Part shown: piece after piece, positions 1 through 5,285 of the stretch
Layout: the number at the start of each line of letters is the position of its first letter
How positions within the stretch are numbered: the stretch's first letter is position 1
Assembly (NCBI GenBank): GCA_937896265.1
Contig: CALBMD010000078.1
Span: forward strand, 1-5,794
Length of the DNA: 5,794 nucleotides
Source of the DNA: an uncultured Pseudomonadota bacterium
GTDB lineage: Bacteria; Bdellovibrionota_B; Oligoflexia; Oligoflexales; Bog-1112
Direction: 5' to 3'
Notes under the pieces: model-generated
What the model was told of the DNA's origin: nothing
Databases searched by the model: none
What the model saw: only the letters and a program-made list of their open reading frames with translations
Made by a program: the position numbers and the translations under genes

Positions 1-689
1 GTCACTCCAACAATGTAATCCAACTTTTGGCATCCTTTGACAATGTAAAGTTTCTGAGCTGGAGAGGTTCTCGCAAATACAATTTGGTCTTTTTTAAGCC
101 ATTTTTCAAGCCACACTATCGCATCTAAATCTAAATGGTTCGTCGGTTCATCGAGAACTAAAAAGCCTGGGCTTTTGATAAATAGGCGCGCCAGCTCTAA
201 ACGCATGCGCCAGCCCCCAGAAAGAGACAATGGGTTACGATCAAGCTCTAAAAACCCTAAGCCCGCTAAAATTTGGCTAGCTGCGGCTTCTAATTCATAG
301 CCACCTTGAAGGCGGTATTGTTCTGAAAGCTTTTCAAATCGCGATAAAGTGTCATCATCACTATGGGTCTCAAGACGAATAATAATTTCATCTAAACTTT
401 GCTTGAGCTGCCAAACTTCTTCATTGCCAGCCATGCATTCAAGCAGGACGTTAGCTTGGGGTTTGGCGTTGGGTTCTTGAGGAAGAAAACCAATCTTAGT
501 GCCACTAGGAATAAGCACTGTTCCATGGTCAGCCTCTTCAATCCCTGAGAGAATATTGAGAAAAGTAGTCTTGCCGGCACCATTGCGACCAACAAGGGCT
601 ACCTTGCTGCCAGGATCAAAGAAGTAGTCAATGTCAGCGAATAGCACTTTTTTATTGTAACGTTTGCCTAAGCCTTCTACGCGAATCAA
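1..689 (-). CDS. ABC-F family ATPase, N-terminal part (runs off left edge, possibly disrupted)
   Basis: This frame encodes about 229 residues of the first nucleotide-binding domain of an ABC-F protein, a soluble ATPase family (Uup, YheS, EttA, ribosome-protection factors) that acts on ribosomes rather than in membrane transport. Seen: Walker A GRNGAGKTT at residues 35-43, Q-loop FLPQEP near 69-74, signature LSLSGGWRMRLELA near 154-167, and Walker B plus D-loop LVLDEPTNHLDLDA near 178-191. The start is TTG at 689: an in-frame TGA lies 15 bases upstream of it, and GAGGGG sits 5 nt before it. ABC-F proteins are usually 500-650 residues, so the linker and second ATPase domain would lie outside the window. 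After WLEKWLKK (about residue 200) the expected VSHDR H-loop is missing and the sequence no longer looks like the family, so the gene may be interrupted or degenerate. The family is certain; the subfamily and intactness are not. Confidence 0.9.
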   Translation of the reverse strand, partial: MIRVEGLGKRYNKKVLFADIDYFFDPGSKVALVGRNGAGKTTFLNILSGIEEADHGTVLIPSGTKIGFLPQEPNAKPQANVLLECMAGNEEVWQLKQSLDEIIIRLETHSDDDTLSRFEKLSEQYRLQGGYELEAAASQILAGLGFLELDRNPLSLSGGWRMRLELARLFIKSPGFLVLDEPTNHLDLDAIVWLEKWLKKDQIVFARTSPAQKLYIVKGCQKLDYIVGV

Positions 690-691
690 GT

Positions 692-822
692 AAACCCCTC
701 TTCATTTTTGGCTTGAAAGTATTACTTATACAACCTTTCGGTAACAAAAAAAAGTCCATCCCACACGCGTTTTTTGCCAGGCCTGTTTCATCAAAATTGA
801 ATTTCAGCAAAGAAGAGGGTTT
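692..822 (-). promoter_or_regulatory. Possible SD-sequestering leader of the ABC-F gene
   Basis: Read on the minus strand, AAACCCTCTTC at 822-812 is complementary to GAAGAGGGGTTT at 703-692 with a single bulged G. The second arm contains the Shine-Dalgarno sequence of the TTG start at 689. If transcription begins upstream of 822, the two arms could pair across a loop of about 108 nt and hide the ribosome-binding site. Some antibiotic-resistance ABC-F genes are known to be controlled by leader attenuation, but here the idea is inference. A -10-like TATAAG at 730-725 would instead start the transcript inside the loop and exclude the first arm. Confidence 0.25.
807..822 (-). repeat. 16-bp inverted dispersed repeat, copy 1
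   Basis: On the minus strand this reads AAACCCTCTTCTTTGC, identical to 2811-2826 on the plus strand. Its first 11 bases also complement the ABC-F ribosome-binding region at 692-703. Confidence 0.5.
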
Positions 823-1074
823 AAGAGGAACGTCAAAGATATCGGAGCTACCGCATCTAATTTTGAACTCCAGCAAGGCAAATGCTTTGGGAGAAAACTG
901 TGTAGCTTGTCTCTTCCAAGACGCTTTTTTTGGAAACCAGTTGCGTGGTTTTTCCAGACCTTACCTTGCTTTTTAGTCGTCAAGGCAATTAAGATGCGGA
1001 ACCCCTTTGCAGATATAGGTCAGCCTTGACAAATGAGCCTGCAACTGGTCAAGGTAACAAAAAGACGTTTAAGC

Positions 1075-1080
1075 GAGGTG
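1075..1080 (+). promoter_or_regulatory. Shine-Dalgarno deciding the GTG start of the kinase
   Basis: GAGGTG lies here; its GAGG core is 5 nt before GTG at 1084. The longer frame from ATG at 1033 has only a weak AGG about 14 nt upstream. Using 1084 also places Lys-Arg directly before the hydrophobic core, as in ordinary signal peptides. Confidence 0.55.
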
Positions 1081-1083
1081 ACT

Positions 1084-2031
1084 GTGAAGCGTGCCGTGTT
1101 CTTCTCCCTGATTTGCCTATGGACTTTCAATAGCTTAACATTCGCTAGTTCAGCTAATACAATTGAGATAAGCGATGTACCTTCAGTACAGTCGATATCA
1201 TCTACTGCTGCTGCGGCTGTAAAACAAGAGTCGTGGTACGAGCATTTGCAAGAGACTTGGCCGGGGCATCCTCAGCGCCAAAAATTGGGGCATGGCACTT
1301 TTGGTACAGTGTATTTAGTCTTTGATCCCAAACGGAAGCGGTCTTATGCCAAAAAATCTATACCTCTTGTTGATTATGTAGATCATGAAACAGAAGTGAT
1401 GCGGCTTTTACCTTCGCATCCTAATATGGTTAGGCTTGTTGCCTCTTATGCTGATAAAACGCACCATCACCTGATTTTGGAATACTGTCCTGGCGGTGTT
1501 CTAAAAAATAAAATTGATGGGACCTTTGGCATGCCTGAGGATCAAACACGATTTTATTTGGCGCAGGTGGTTTCTGCTATGCGTGAGATGCAGATACGGC
1601 GCATTGCATACCGTGATTTGAAGCTAAATAATATTATGCTTGATGCTAAAGGACGTGTGAAGTTGGTGGATTTTGGCTTGGCTATGCCAATGTTGAAGGA
1701 CAGCTTGGGAAAGTTTTTTCCCTGCGATCATTTAGCGCCAGAGTTGATCAAAGGTCCCTCGCATAATGAGACCTGCGATCTCTGGTCTTTGGGTTTGTTG
1801 GCATTTGAGATGTTAACAAACTATAGGCCTGAGCGTTTTTCAGCTCTGCATGCCACTGCTTCACAGCTATCACCTGCGGCTAAGGACTTTATCGCTAAGT
1901 TAGTGCAAGTTGTCCCGCACGAGCGTTTAGGTGCTCATGATTTTTCTCAGGTGCAGAGCCATATATTTTTCCAAGGAGTGGATTGGCAACGCGTGCCATA
2001 TATGACATGGGAGGAATTTGTTCAGGGTTAA
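1084..2031 (+). CDS. Exported eukaryotic-type (AGC-like) Ser/Thr protein kinase
   Basis: The 315-residue product (332 if translation starts at ATG 1033) begins with a Sec-type signal: MKR, a hydrophobic core at 4-21, and possible cleavage after TFA21 or SSA24. A full kinase domain follows: glycine loop GHGTFGTVY at 69-77, ATP-binding Lys91 in YAKK, probable alphaC Glu102, hinge LILEYCPGG, catalytic loop YRDLKLNN with Asp178, Lys180 and Asn183, DFG at 196-198, APE at 218-220, and DLWSLG from Asp232. YRD in place of HRD, RLG at 281-283 and a late H-x-FF-x3-DW motif point to the AGC group (PKA/PKC/AKT-like). The usual GTPEYLAPE is replaced by FPCDHLAPE, so the activation-loop Thr is absent, and the protein ends just after the kinase core without the AGC C-terminal tail. 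All catalytic residues are present, so activity is expected. Export is predicted and a host-directed effector role is inference. Confidence 0.93.
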   Translation: MKRAVFFSLICLWTFNSLTFASSANTIEISDVPSVQSISSTAAAAVKQESWYEHLQETWPGHPQRQKLGHGTFGTVYLVFDPKRKRSYAKKSIPLVDYVDHETEVMRLLPSHPNMVRLVASYADKTHHHLILEYCPGGVLKNKIDGTFGMPEDQTRFYLAQVVSAMREMQIRRIAYRDLKLNNIMLDAKGRVKLVDFGLAMPMLKDSLGKFFPCDHLAPELIKGPSHNETCDLWSLGLLAFEMLTNYRPERFSALHATASQLSPAAKDFIAKLVQVVPHERLGAHDFSQVQSHIFFQGVDWQRVPYMTWEEFVQG

Positions 2032-2040
2032 AATTAAGAA

Positions 2041-2601
2041 TTATAATTTGCGGTTGTATCGTTCCTGGGTTACTTTGCTATTTAGCTCTTTGAGAGCATC
2101 TTGACTTTTTGCTTCCACTTTTTTTAACTGAATTTTGAGTGTCTTAACCTCTTTCTCTAGCTCTTTTTCTCTGCTATTTGAAGCTTGTGCTTCAGCAGCT
2201 TTCTTTTTTGCATAAATCGATTTCTCAATTTCTGCCATATCGCTTTCTTTTCCTTCAGGAACTTTGATCAAAGCAAGGCTATATGTTATGTTAGTTTTAC
2301 ATGAAGCAAGGGGAAGGCATGTTTCAGGCACTACATCTTCAATTACGGGTTGTATTAAAGGAAAAACTTCGTCTGTTCTAACAAAGCTTTCAGTACCATT
2401 GCTAAGCAAACTGTTAGTAAGGTGCTGGTGGTATTTATTCATTGCCTGAATATAAGCAACATCAGGGCTTTCGTTTTTAATGAGATTAGTTTCTTTCATT
2501 TTTTTGTTCACAACAACAAAATAATGTGCTTCTCCCAAACTCAACTGTGAAGCCAACGCCAACCCTAGTCCAAACATAGCTCGTAAATTTATTCTTAACA
2601 C
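2041..2601 (-). CDS. Small exported protein with C-terminal coiled coil, function unknown
   Basis: I do not recognise this 186-residue protein. The start chosen is GTG at 2601, preceded by a near-perfect AAGGAGG with a 5-nt spacer; the frame is open to TTG at 2700, but that codon overlaps a TTGACA promoter-like box and lacks a good ribosome site. The N-terminus MLRINLR followed by a hydrophobic stretch (residues 8-22) and LGEA at 22-25 looks like a Sec signal peptide cleaved after Ala25. A mixed middle region follows with Cys95 and Cys101, the only cysteines, which could form a disulfide in the periplasm. Residues about 123-186 are rich in Lys, Glu, Ala and Leu, with heptad-like spacing typical of a coiled coil. 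The gene is convergent with the kinase, only 9 bases between the stop codons. A periplasmic or surface structural role is possible but not shown. Confidence 0.8.
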   Translation of the reverse strand: MLRINLRAMFGLGLALASQLSLGEAHYFVVVNKKMKETNLIKNESPDVAYIQAMNKYHQHLTNSLLSNGTESFVRTDEVFPLIQPVIEDVVPETCLPLASCKTNITYSLALIKVPEGKESDMAEIEKSIYAKKKAAEAQASNSREKELEKEVKTLKIQLKKVEAKSQDALKELNSKVTQERYNRKL

Positions 2602-2606
2602 GTCCG

Positions 2607-2613
2607 CCTCCTT
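2607..2613 (-). promoter_or_regulatory. Strong Shine-Dalgarno for the coiled-coil protein
   Basis: AAGGAGG on the minus strand, 5 nt before GTG at 2601. It is the best ribosome-binding site in the window and fixes the start of this gene 33 codons inside the longest open frame. Confidence 0.8.
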
Positions 2614-2671
2614 CTGTCTCTTGAGTACAACGTTTCTGTTATTGCGAAAAGTCATCATATCGGTTAGTGGG

Positions 2672-2700
2672 TAACTACAAAATTCGCTTCTTCCTGTCAA
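2672..2700 (-). promoter_or_regulatory. Candidate promoter of the coiled-coil gene
   Basis: A perfect -35 box TTGACA (2700-2695) is followed after 17 bp by TAGTTA (2677-2672), a poor -10 match. It lies about 70 bases before the GTG start, a sensible leader length. The weak -10 keeps this tentative. Confidence 0.3.
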
Positions 2701-2810
2701 CGTTATTTCTTCAAACCTAGGGCTGATCCAGGTCGTCTCATGATAAAAAAGCTGATTCTACAGAGGTCAGAGGCTTTTTGGAGAAGGAGCCATCTGCGAA
2801 GTTTCTTGCC

Positions 2811-2826
2811 AAACCCTCTTCTTTGC
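2811..2826 (+). repeat. 16-bp inverted dispersed repeat, copy 2
   Basis: AAACCCTCTTCTTTGC here is identical to the reverse complement of 807-822. Over the next 10 bases the copies differ at five positions, all transitions. A shorter variant with one extra C lies at 692-703 in plus orientation. All three copies are in intergenic DNA. It may be a short dispersed element remnant or chance. Confidence 0.5.
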
Positions 2827-2869
2827 CAGAGTTTAAAACAAATTAAATTTAGATAGGCAATCTAGATAC

Positions 2870-2878
2870 TGGTAAGAT
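2870..2878 (+). promoter_or_regulatory. Candidate extended -10 promoter of the lipoprotein gene
   Basis: TGGTAAGAT fits the extended -10 pattern TGn followed by a TATAAT-like hexamer (4 of 6). TTTAGA at 2848-2853 is a possible -35 at a long 19-bp spacing. Transcription would start about 35 bases before ATG 2920. Only sequence resemblance supports it. Confidence 0.25.
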
Positions 2879-2919
2879 AGACTAAATAGAATCATGCAAT
2901 TATTCAATTTGGATTTCAT

Positions 2920-4230
2920 ATGAAACTCGAAACCTTGATGTTTCCTTTCAGTCTGTTGATGCTCGTTGCCTCTTGCGGTCACGCTGTCCGACCTGGTTCA
3001 GCCTTTGTATCTAGCAACAATGCTACTGCTGTCAGCACAACGACATGTGATGATATGCAAGCGCGTATTGGTGGCAAGAATGTTGCGATGTTTGGTGATA
3101 GCCAGGGAATTTGTCGCGAGATCGGCGGTGAGCTTTTTTTAGTTTTTGAGGCAAACGATGACTTGGAAATCACCTATAGTAATGACGATCCCTTAAATAT
3201 CCTCGTCAATTTTAGCAAGAACCTAACATTCAAAGGCGCTAACCTTAATCAGGTGCAGTTTATCCAAAAGCCAGATACGAACAGTTTAATAACTTTTCTC
3301 GGCGAGAATAGTTTCCAGAGCACTACCATGATCTTGAATAGGGGTAGGCTTGTGACCAATAAAGCCGAGCAGCTGGAGCTTATCGATGTCCTCATTGAAG
3401 GCAAGTTTGAGGGCTCGTTACCTGAGCTCTCAGGTATCAGTGGACGTTTACTACTCCAGACCTACCACTACGACGCTAAGGAACCTAAAGAATCTTTCCT
3501 AGCGGAAGTGGAAGGTGATTGCTCCGTCGCCAAGGTGCCGTTTTTTAGAGAATATCAAGCAAGCTGTATCCGCGTGTTGCCTGACAACACTTGGAAGATC
3601 GAAGTGCAATTACCAGCTGGCGCTCATACCTTGCCGGCTAACTTTACTTCTCCCTATGCTTTAGCACTAACAGCAAGGTCCAGTGACGACAACGTCACAT
3701 TAACAGTGCCTGATCGTTATCAGTGGCGATCAGGTACCCTCAGCGTACGAACATTGAGCAAGATTCATATTGGCAATAATGTTTCCTTAAGAGCAGTGAA
3801 TTGGGAAGCTGGCTCTTTTACTGTTGGCAGCAACTTTAATGGTGAAGAAGTCCACTTTTGGGGCCGTAATAGGGACCTAGAATCCCCTGTTCTCACGGTT
3901 GGCAAAAACGCAAAGGTGGTCGATTCAATTTTTGAAGAGTTCACAAAGTTTTCTGTAGCAGCAGATTCTACTTTCTCCGGGGTTAAGTTTGTCAATATTG
4001 ACACCCTGCGGTTTGAGAGCGGCGCACACTTTGATATGTTAGAAGACCCTGAAGCTTTGCAGAAAAACTGCATCTTTGAAGGAATTAATAATTTAGAAGT
4101 CATCTCTCAAGTGCAGCCTCGTGGCCTGCGTTTTGTCGATGTTGATAATGCAGTATTAAGCAGGAAATGGAAGGGTCTAAAGACCGAGGCTTTAGATTTA
4201 TCTGGATTGACAACAGCGAGCTATCGCTAG
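2920..4230 (+). CDS. Outer-membrane lipoprotein with beta-helix-like repeats, function unknown
   Basis: The 436-residue product begins with a lipoprotein signal peptide: MKLET, a hydrophobic core, and lipobox VASC with Cys19 as the lipidated residue. Gly at +2 (no Asp) predicts transfer to the outer membrane by the Lol rules. The mature part is rich in short beta-strand patterns separated by Asn/Gly turns, for example around residues 101-116, 281-315, 324-371 and 383-396, where segments such as LTVGKNAKVVDSIF and FSGVKFVNIDTLRFESGAHF recur at roughly 20-residue spacing. This resembles a right-handed parallel beta-helix as in pectate lyases and autotransporter passengers. No C-terminal beta-barrel is present, so it is not an autotransporter. 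Five further cysteines lie at 43, 65, 201, 216 and 384. ATG 2920 has only a weak GGA site 6 nt upstream but gives a complete signal. Adhesin or surface polysaccharide binding are guesses; the fold call is inference. Confidence 0.85.
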   Translation: MKLETLMFPFSLLMLVASCGHAVRPGSAFVSSNNATAVSTTTCDDMQARIGGKNVAMFGDSQGICREIGGELFLVFEANDDLEITYSNDDPLNILVNFSKNLTFKGANLNQVQFIQKPDTNSLITFLGENSFQSTTMILNRGRLVTNKAEQLELIDVLIEGKFEGSLPELSGISGRLLLQTYHYDAKEPKESFLAEVEGDCSVAKVPFFREYQASCIRVLPDNTWKIEVQLPAGAHTLPANFTSPYALALTARSSDDNVTLTVPDRYQWRSGTLSVRTLSKIHIGNNVSLRAVNWEAGSFTVGSNFNGEEVHFWGRNRDLESPVLTVGKNAKVVDSIFEEFTKFSVAADSTFSGVKFVNIDTLRFESGAHFDMLEDPEALQKNCIFEGINNLEVISQVQPRGLRFVDVDNAVLSRKWKGLKTEALDLSGLTTASYR

Positions 4231-4261
4231 CTTGGTGGCCAACACCGTCATGAGAATTTGG

Positions 4262-5191
4262 CTAAAAGAAATTGCGATCAGCAAGCTTTGCTAAGAGATC
4301 TGAATCGTGAATGCGCTTTAAATTGCCGCTAAATTCCTCATCTAAGTGAAAGCTCACTACAAATTTAGCGCTGCTCTCATGGAGACCACAACGAATCCCA
4401 GCGTGATGCTCCTTTGTTACTAAAGTTCGGTCTTTAAGCACAAAAAACGCCGGTTTGCTGGTGGCAAGGTGGACATTAAGGTTATCAAGATAATTCTTTA
4501 ACCCTTTGCATATCACCTTTGTGTACTCTTCCACTAAAGAGTTTTTGGCTGCCGAATCTAGATGGATATCCTTAAAATTGACCTTTTTACTCAGTTTAGT
4601 GACAAAAAGCTCTTCAAAGTAAAAGGTCAACTCCGCTTTCCCCGGTTGGCTTATCATTTGCACCGTAGCAGCAATGCCATTGTCTACCGGGATGTCTTTA
4701 AACATGAACGGATCGCTGACATCTTGAGGCACATCGAAAAAGTCCTCTGATGCTTCTTCTAGAACAGTGCGTAAGATAGAACTGAATTTAGAGTCAAAAG
4801 CAAGGGTGTTTTCACCATAGAATTTGGCTTTGATATATTCAGAGAATGCCTGGTGGTTTACTGGCTTTTTGAAGTTCCGAATGATACCAAGAGTTACCAA
4901 CTTCGCAATTTTGTCCTCGCTTAAATTGCCAGAAAGAGCTGAAATTTTGGCGTTCTTATTCTTTTCAGTCGACAAAATGTAGCGAATCAGCTCAAAGCCT
5001 GTCATCTTCGGCATTACCAAGTCAGTAATGATAAGATCAAAACTTTGTTCATTCACGAGTTTCTGTGCTTCATCGGTGTCTAACGACATCGTGCAATTGA
5101 AACCCAGTTTAGCAAGATACTTAGAAAGGATCTTGAGGCCAGTTGGCTCATCATCGACAAGAAGAGCTGAGAATTTTGGTCTATCTGTCAC
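4262..5191 (-). CDS. Response regulator: CheY-like receiver plus CheX-like C-terminal domain
   Basis: This 309-residue cytosolic protein starts at GTG 5191 with GAGGGA beginning 9 nt upstream. Residues 6-123 form a receiver domain: acidic pair Asp13-Asp14 in LLVDDEP, phosphoacceptor Asp57 in ITDLVMPKMTG, Ser87 in ALSGN at the conserved Thr/Ser site, and Lys109-Pro110 in FKKPV. The rest (about 130-290) resembles CheX/CheC-type CheY phosphatases: a helix, strands near AELTFYFEE, then the helix SLVEEYTKVICKGL at 218-231 and a final strand pair. In active CheX proteins this helix carries E-x2-N; here the Asn position is Lys225, so classic phosphatase activity is doubtful. No DNA-binding, GGDEF or kinase output is present, so it probably signals through protein contact. 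It lies 94 bases downstream of another minus-strand gene and may share its transcript. The receiver is certain, the CheX relation is moderately likely. Confidence 0.93.
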   Translation of the reverse strand: MTDRPKFSALLVDDEPTGLKILSKYLAKLGFNCTMSLDTDEAQKLVNEQSFDLIITDLVMPKMTGFELIRYILSTEKNKNAKISALSGNLSEDKIAKLVTLGIIRNFKKPVNHQAFSEYIKAKFYGENTLAFDSKFSSILRTVLEEASEDFFDVPQDVSDPFMFKDIPVDNGIAATVQMISQPGKAELTFYFEELFVTKLSKKVNFKDIHLDSAAKNSLVEEYTKVICKGLKNYLDNLNVHLATSKPAFFVLKDRTLVTKEHHAGIRCGLHESSAKFVVSFHLDEEFSGNLKRIHDSDLLAKLADRNFF

Positions 5192-5194
5192 ACT

Positions 5195-5200
5195 TCCCTC
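5195..5200 (-). promoter_or_regulatory. Shine-Dalgarno for the response regulator GTG start
   Basis: GAGGGA on the minus strand, its GAGG core 5 nt before GTG 5191. An overlapping ATG at 5202 reads only four codons before TGA and is not a competing start of the same frame. Confidence 0.65.
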
Positions 5201-5223
5201 ATTTGTAGTAAGAGCGTGCCTTT

Positions 5224-5251
5224 AAAAAATTTCACTTCTCGGTTTTAAGTG
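5224..5251 (-). terminator. Weak candidate intrinsic terminator between the 162-aa gene and the regulator
   Basis: On the minus strand CACTT (5251-5247) can pair with AAGTG (5237-5233) around a 9-base loop, followed by TTTTTT at 5229-5224. The stem is only 5 bp and AT-leaning, so termination would be partial at best and read-through into the regulator is likely. Confidence 0.25.
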
Positions 5252-5254
5252 CTT

Positions 5255-5266
5255 ATACGAACGTAT
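5255..5266. repeat. 12-bp inverted repeat upstream of the response regulator
   Basis: ATACG-AA-CGTAT is a perfect 5-bp inverted repeat with a 2-base centre, located 64-75 bases before the GTG start of the regulator, in its likely promoter region. The minus-strand TATAAG at 5257-5252 overlaps it, and a perfect TTGACA at 5289-5284 lies 26 bp further upstream, too far to form a normal pair. An operator role is possible. Confidence 0.3.
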
Positions 5267-5285
5267 TAGAGATTAGGGGTGAGTG

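Larger units (their letters stand above)
690..1083. other. Intergenic region between divergent ABC-F and kinase genes
   Basis: No convincing gene is seen in these 394 bases. Open frames exist on both strands, but none has a good ribosome-binding site or a recognisable product. The stretch holds three structural items: the arm pairing with the ABC-F Shine-Dalgarno region, two mutually exclusive hairpins at 914-935 and 931-956, and a set of GTCAAGG/CCTTGAC repeats at 979-986, 1023-1030 and 1048-1054. A clear sigma-70 promoter for the kinase was not found; TAAGAT at 990-995 with TTGCTT at 966-971 is a poor match with an 18-bp spacer. Confidence 0.5.
2602..2919. other. Divergent intergenic region
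   Basis: This region separates two divergent exported-protein genes. It holds the candidate promoter on the minus strand, a hairpin at 2772-2791 (GGCTTTTT and AAGGAGCC around GGAG, two G-U pairs in RNA, no T-run after it), a 16-bp sequence at 2811-2826 repeated in inverted orientation at 807-822, and an extended -10-like site before the lipoprotein gene. An open plus-strand frame of 39 codons ends at TAA 2844-2846; it is treated as a finding rather than a gene. Confidence 0.45.

Noticed and set aside
60..85. Insertion-sequence terminal repeat around the GAGAACCTCTC near-palindrome (minus strand)
   Set aside because: Only one end is in the window and no target duplication or transposase can be seen; kept only as a possible cause of the ABC-F break.
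392..595. Minus-strand frame inside the ABC-F gene
   Set aside because: It is a shadow of the ABC-F frame, which carries clear motifs.
652..876. Minus-strand open frame of 74 codons
   Set aside because: It starts at TTG without a ribosome site and runs out of frame into the ABC-F gene; only the KPSSL segment is of interest as a repeat.
713..976. Plus-strand open frame of 87 codons starting with TTG
   Set aside because: No ribosome-binding site, no recognisable domain, odd composition, and it overlaps the intergenic hairpins.
1033..1083. ATG 1033 as kinase start
   Set aside because: Not excluded, but GTG 1084 has a better-placed GAGG site and a more typical signal-peptide n-region; the 17 extra residues add nothing recognisable.
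1114..1125. Kinase as a lipoprotein through Cys11 in the signal region
   Set aside because: The residues before it are SLI, and the -1 Ile does not fit a lipobox.
2032..2040. Bidirectional terminator between the kinase and the coiled-coil gene
   Set aside because: The gap is 9 bases and the only inverted repeat nearby (AAATT/AATTT) is AT-only and too weak.
2264..2449. Plus-strand 61-codon frame opposite the coiled-coil gene
   Set aside because: Antisense shadow; the minus-strand frame has a strong ribosome site and signal peptide.
3765..4103. Minus-strand 112-codon frame opposite the lipoprotein gene
   Set aside because: It lies antisense within the lipoprotein CDS, and has no ribosome site or domain.
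4215..4246. Stems near the lipoprotein stop (AGCGA/TCGCT, AGCTA/TAGCT, GGTG/CACC) as a bidirectional terminator
   Set aside because: Stems are 4-5 bp, compete with one another, and neither strand has a T-run after them.
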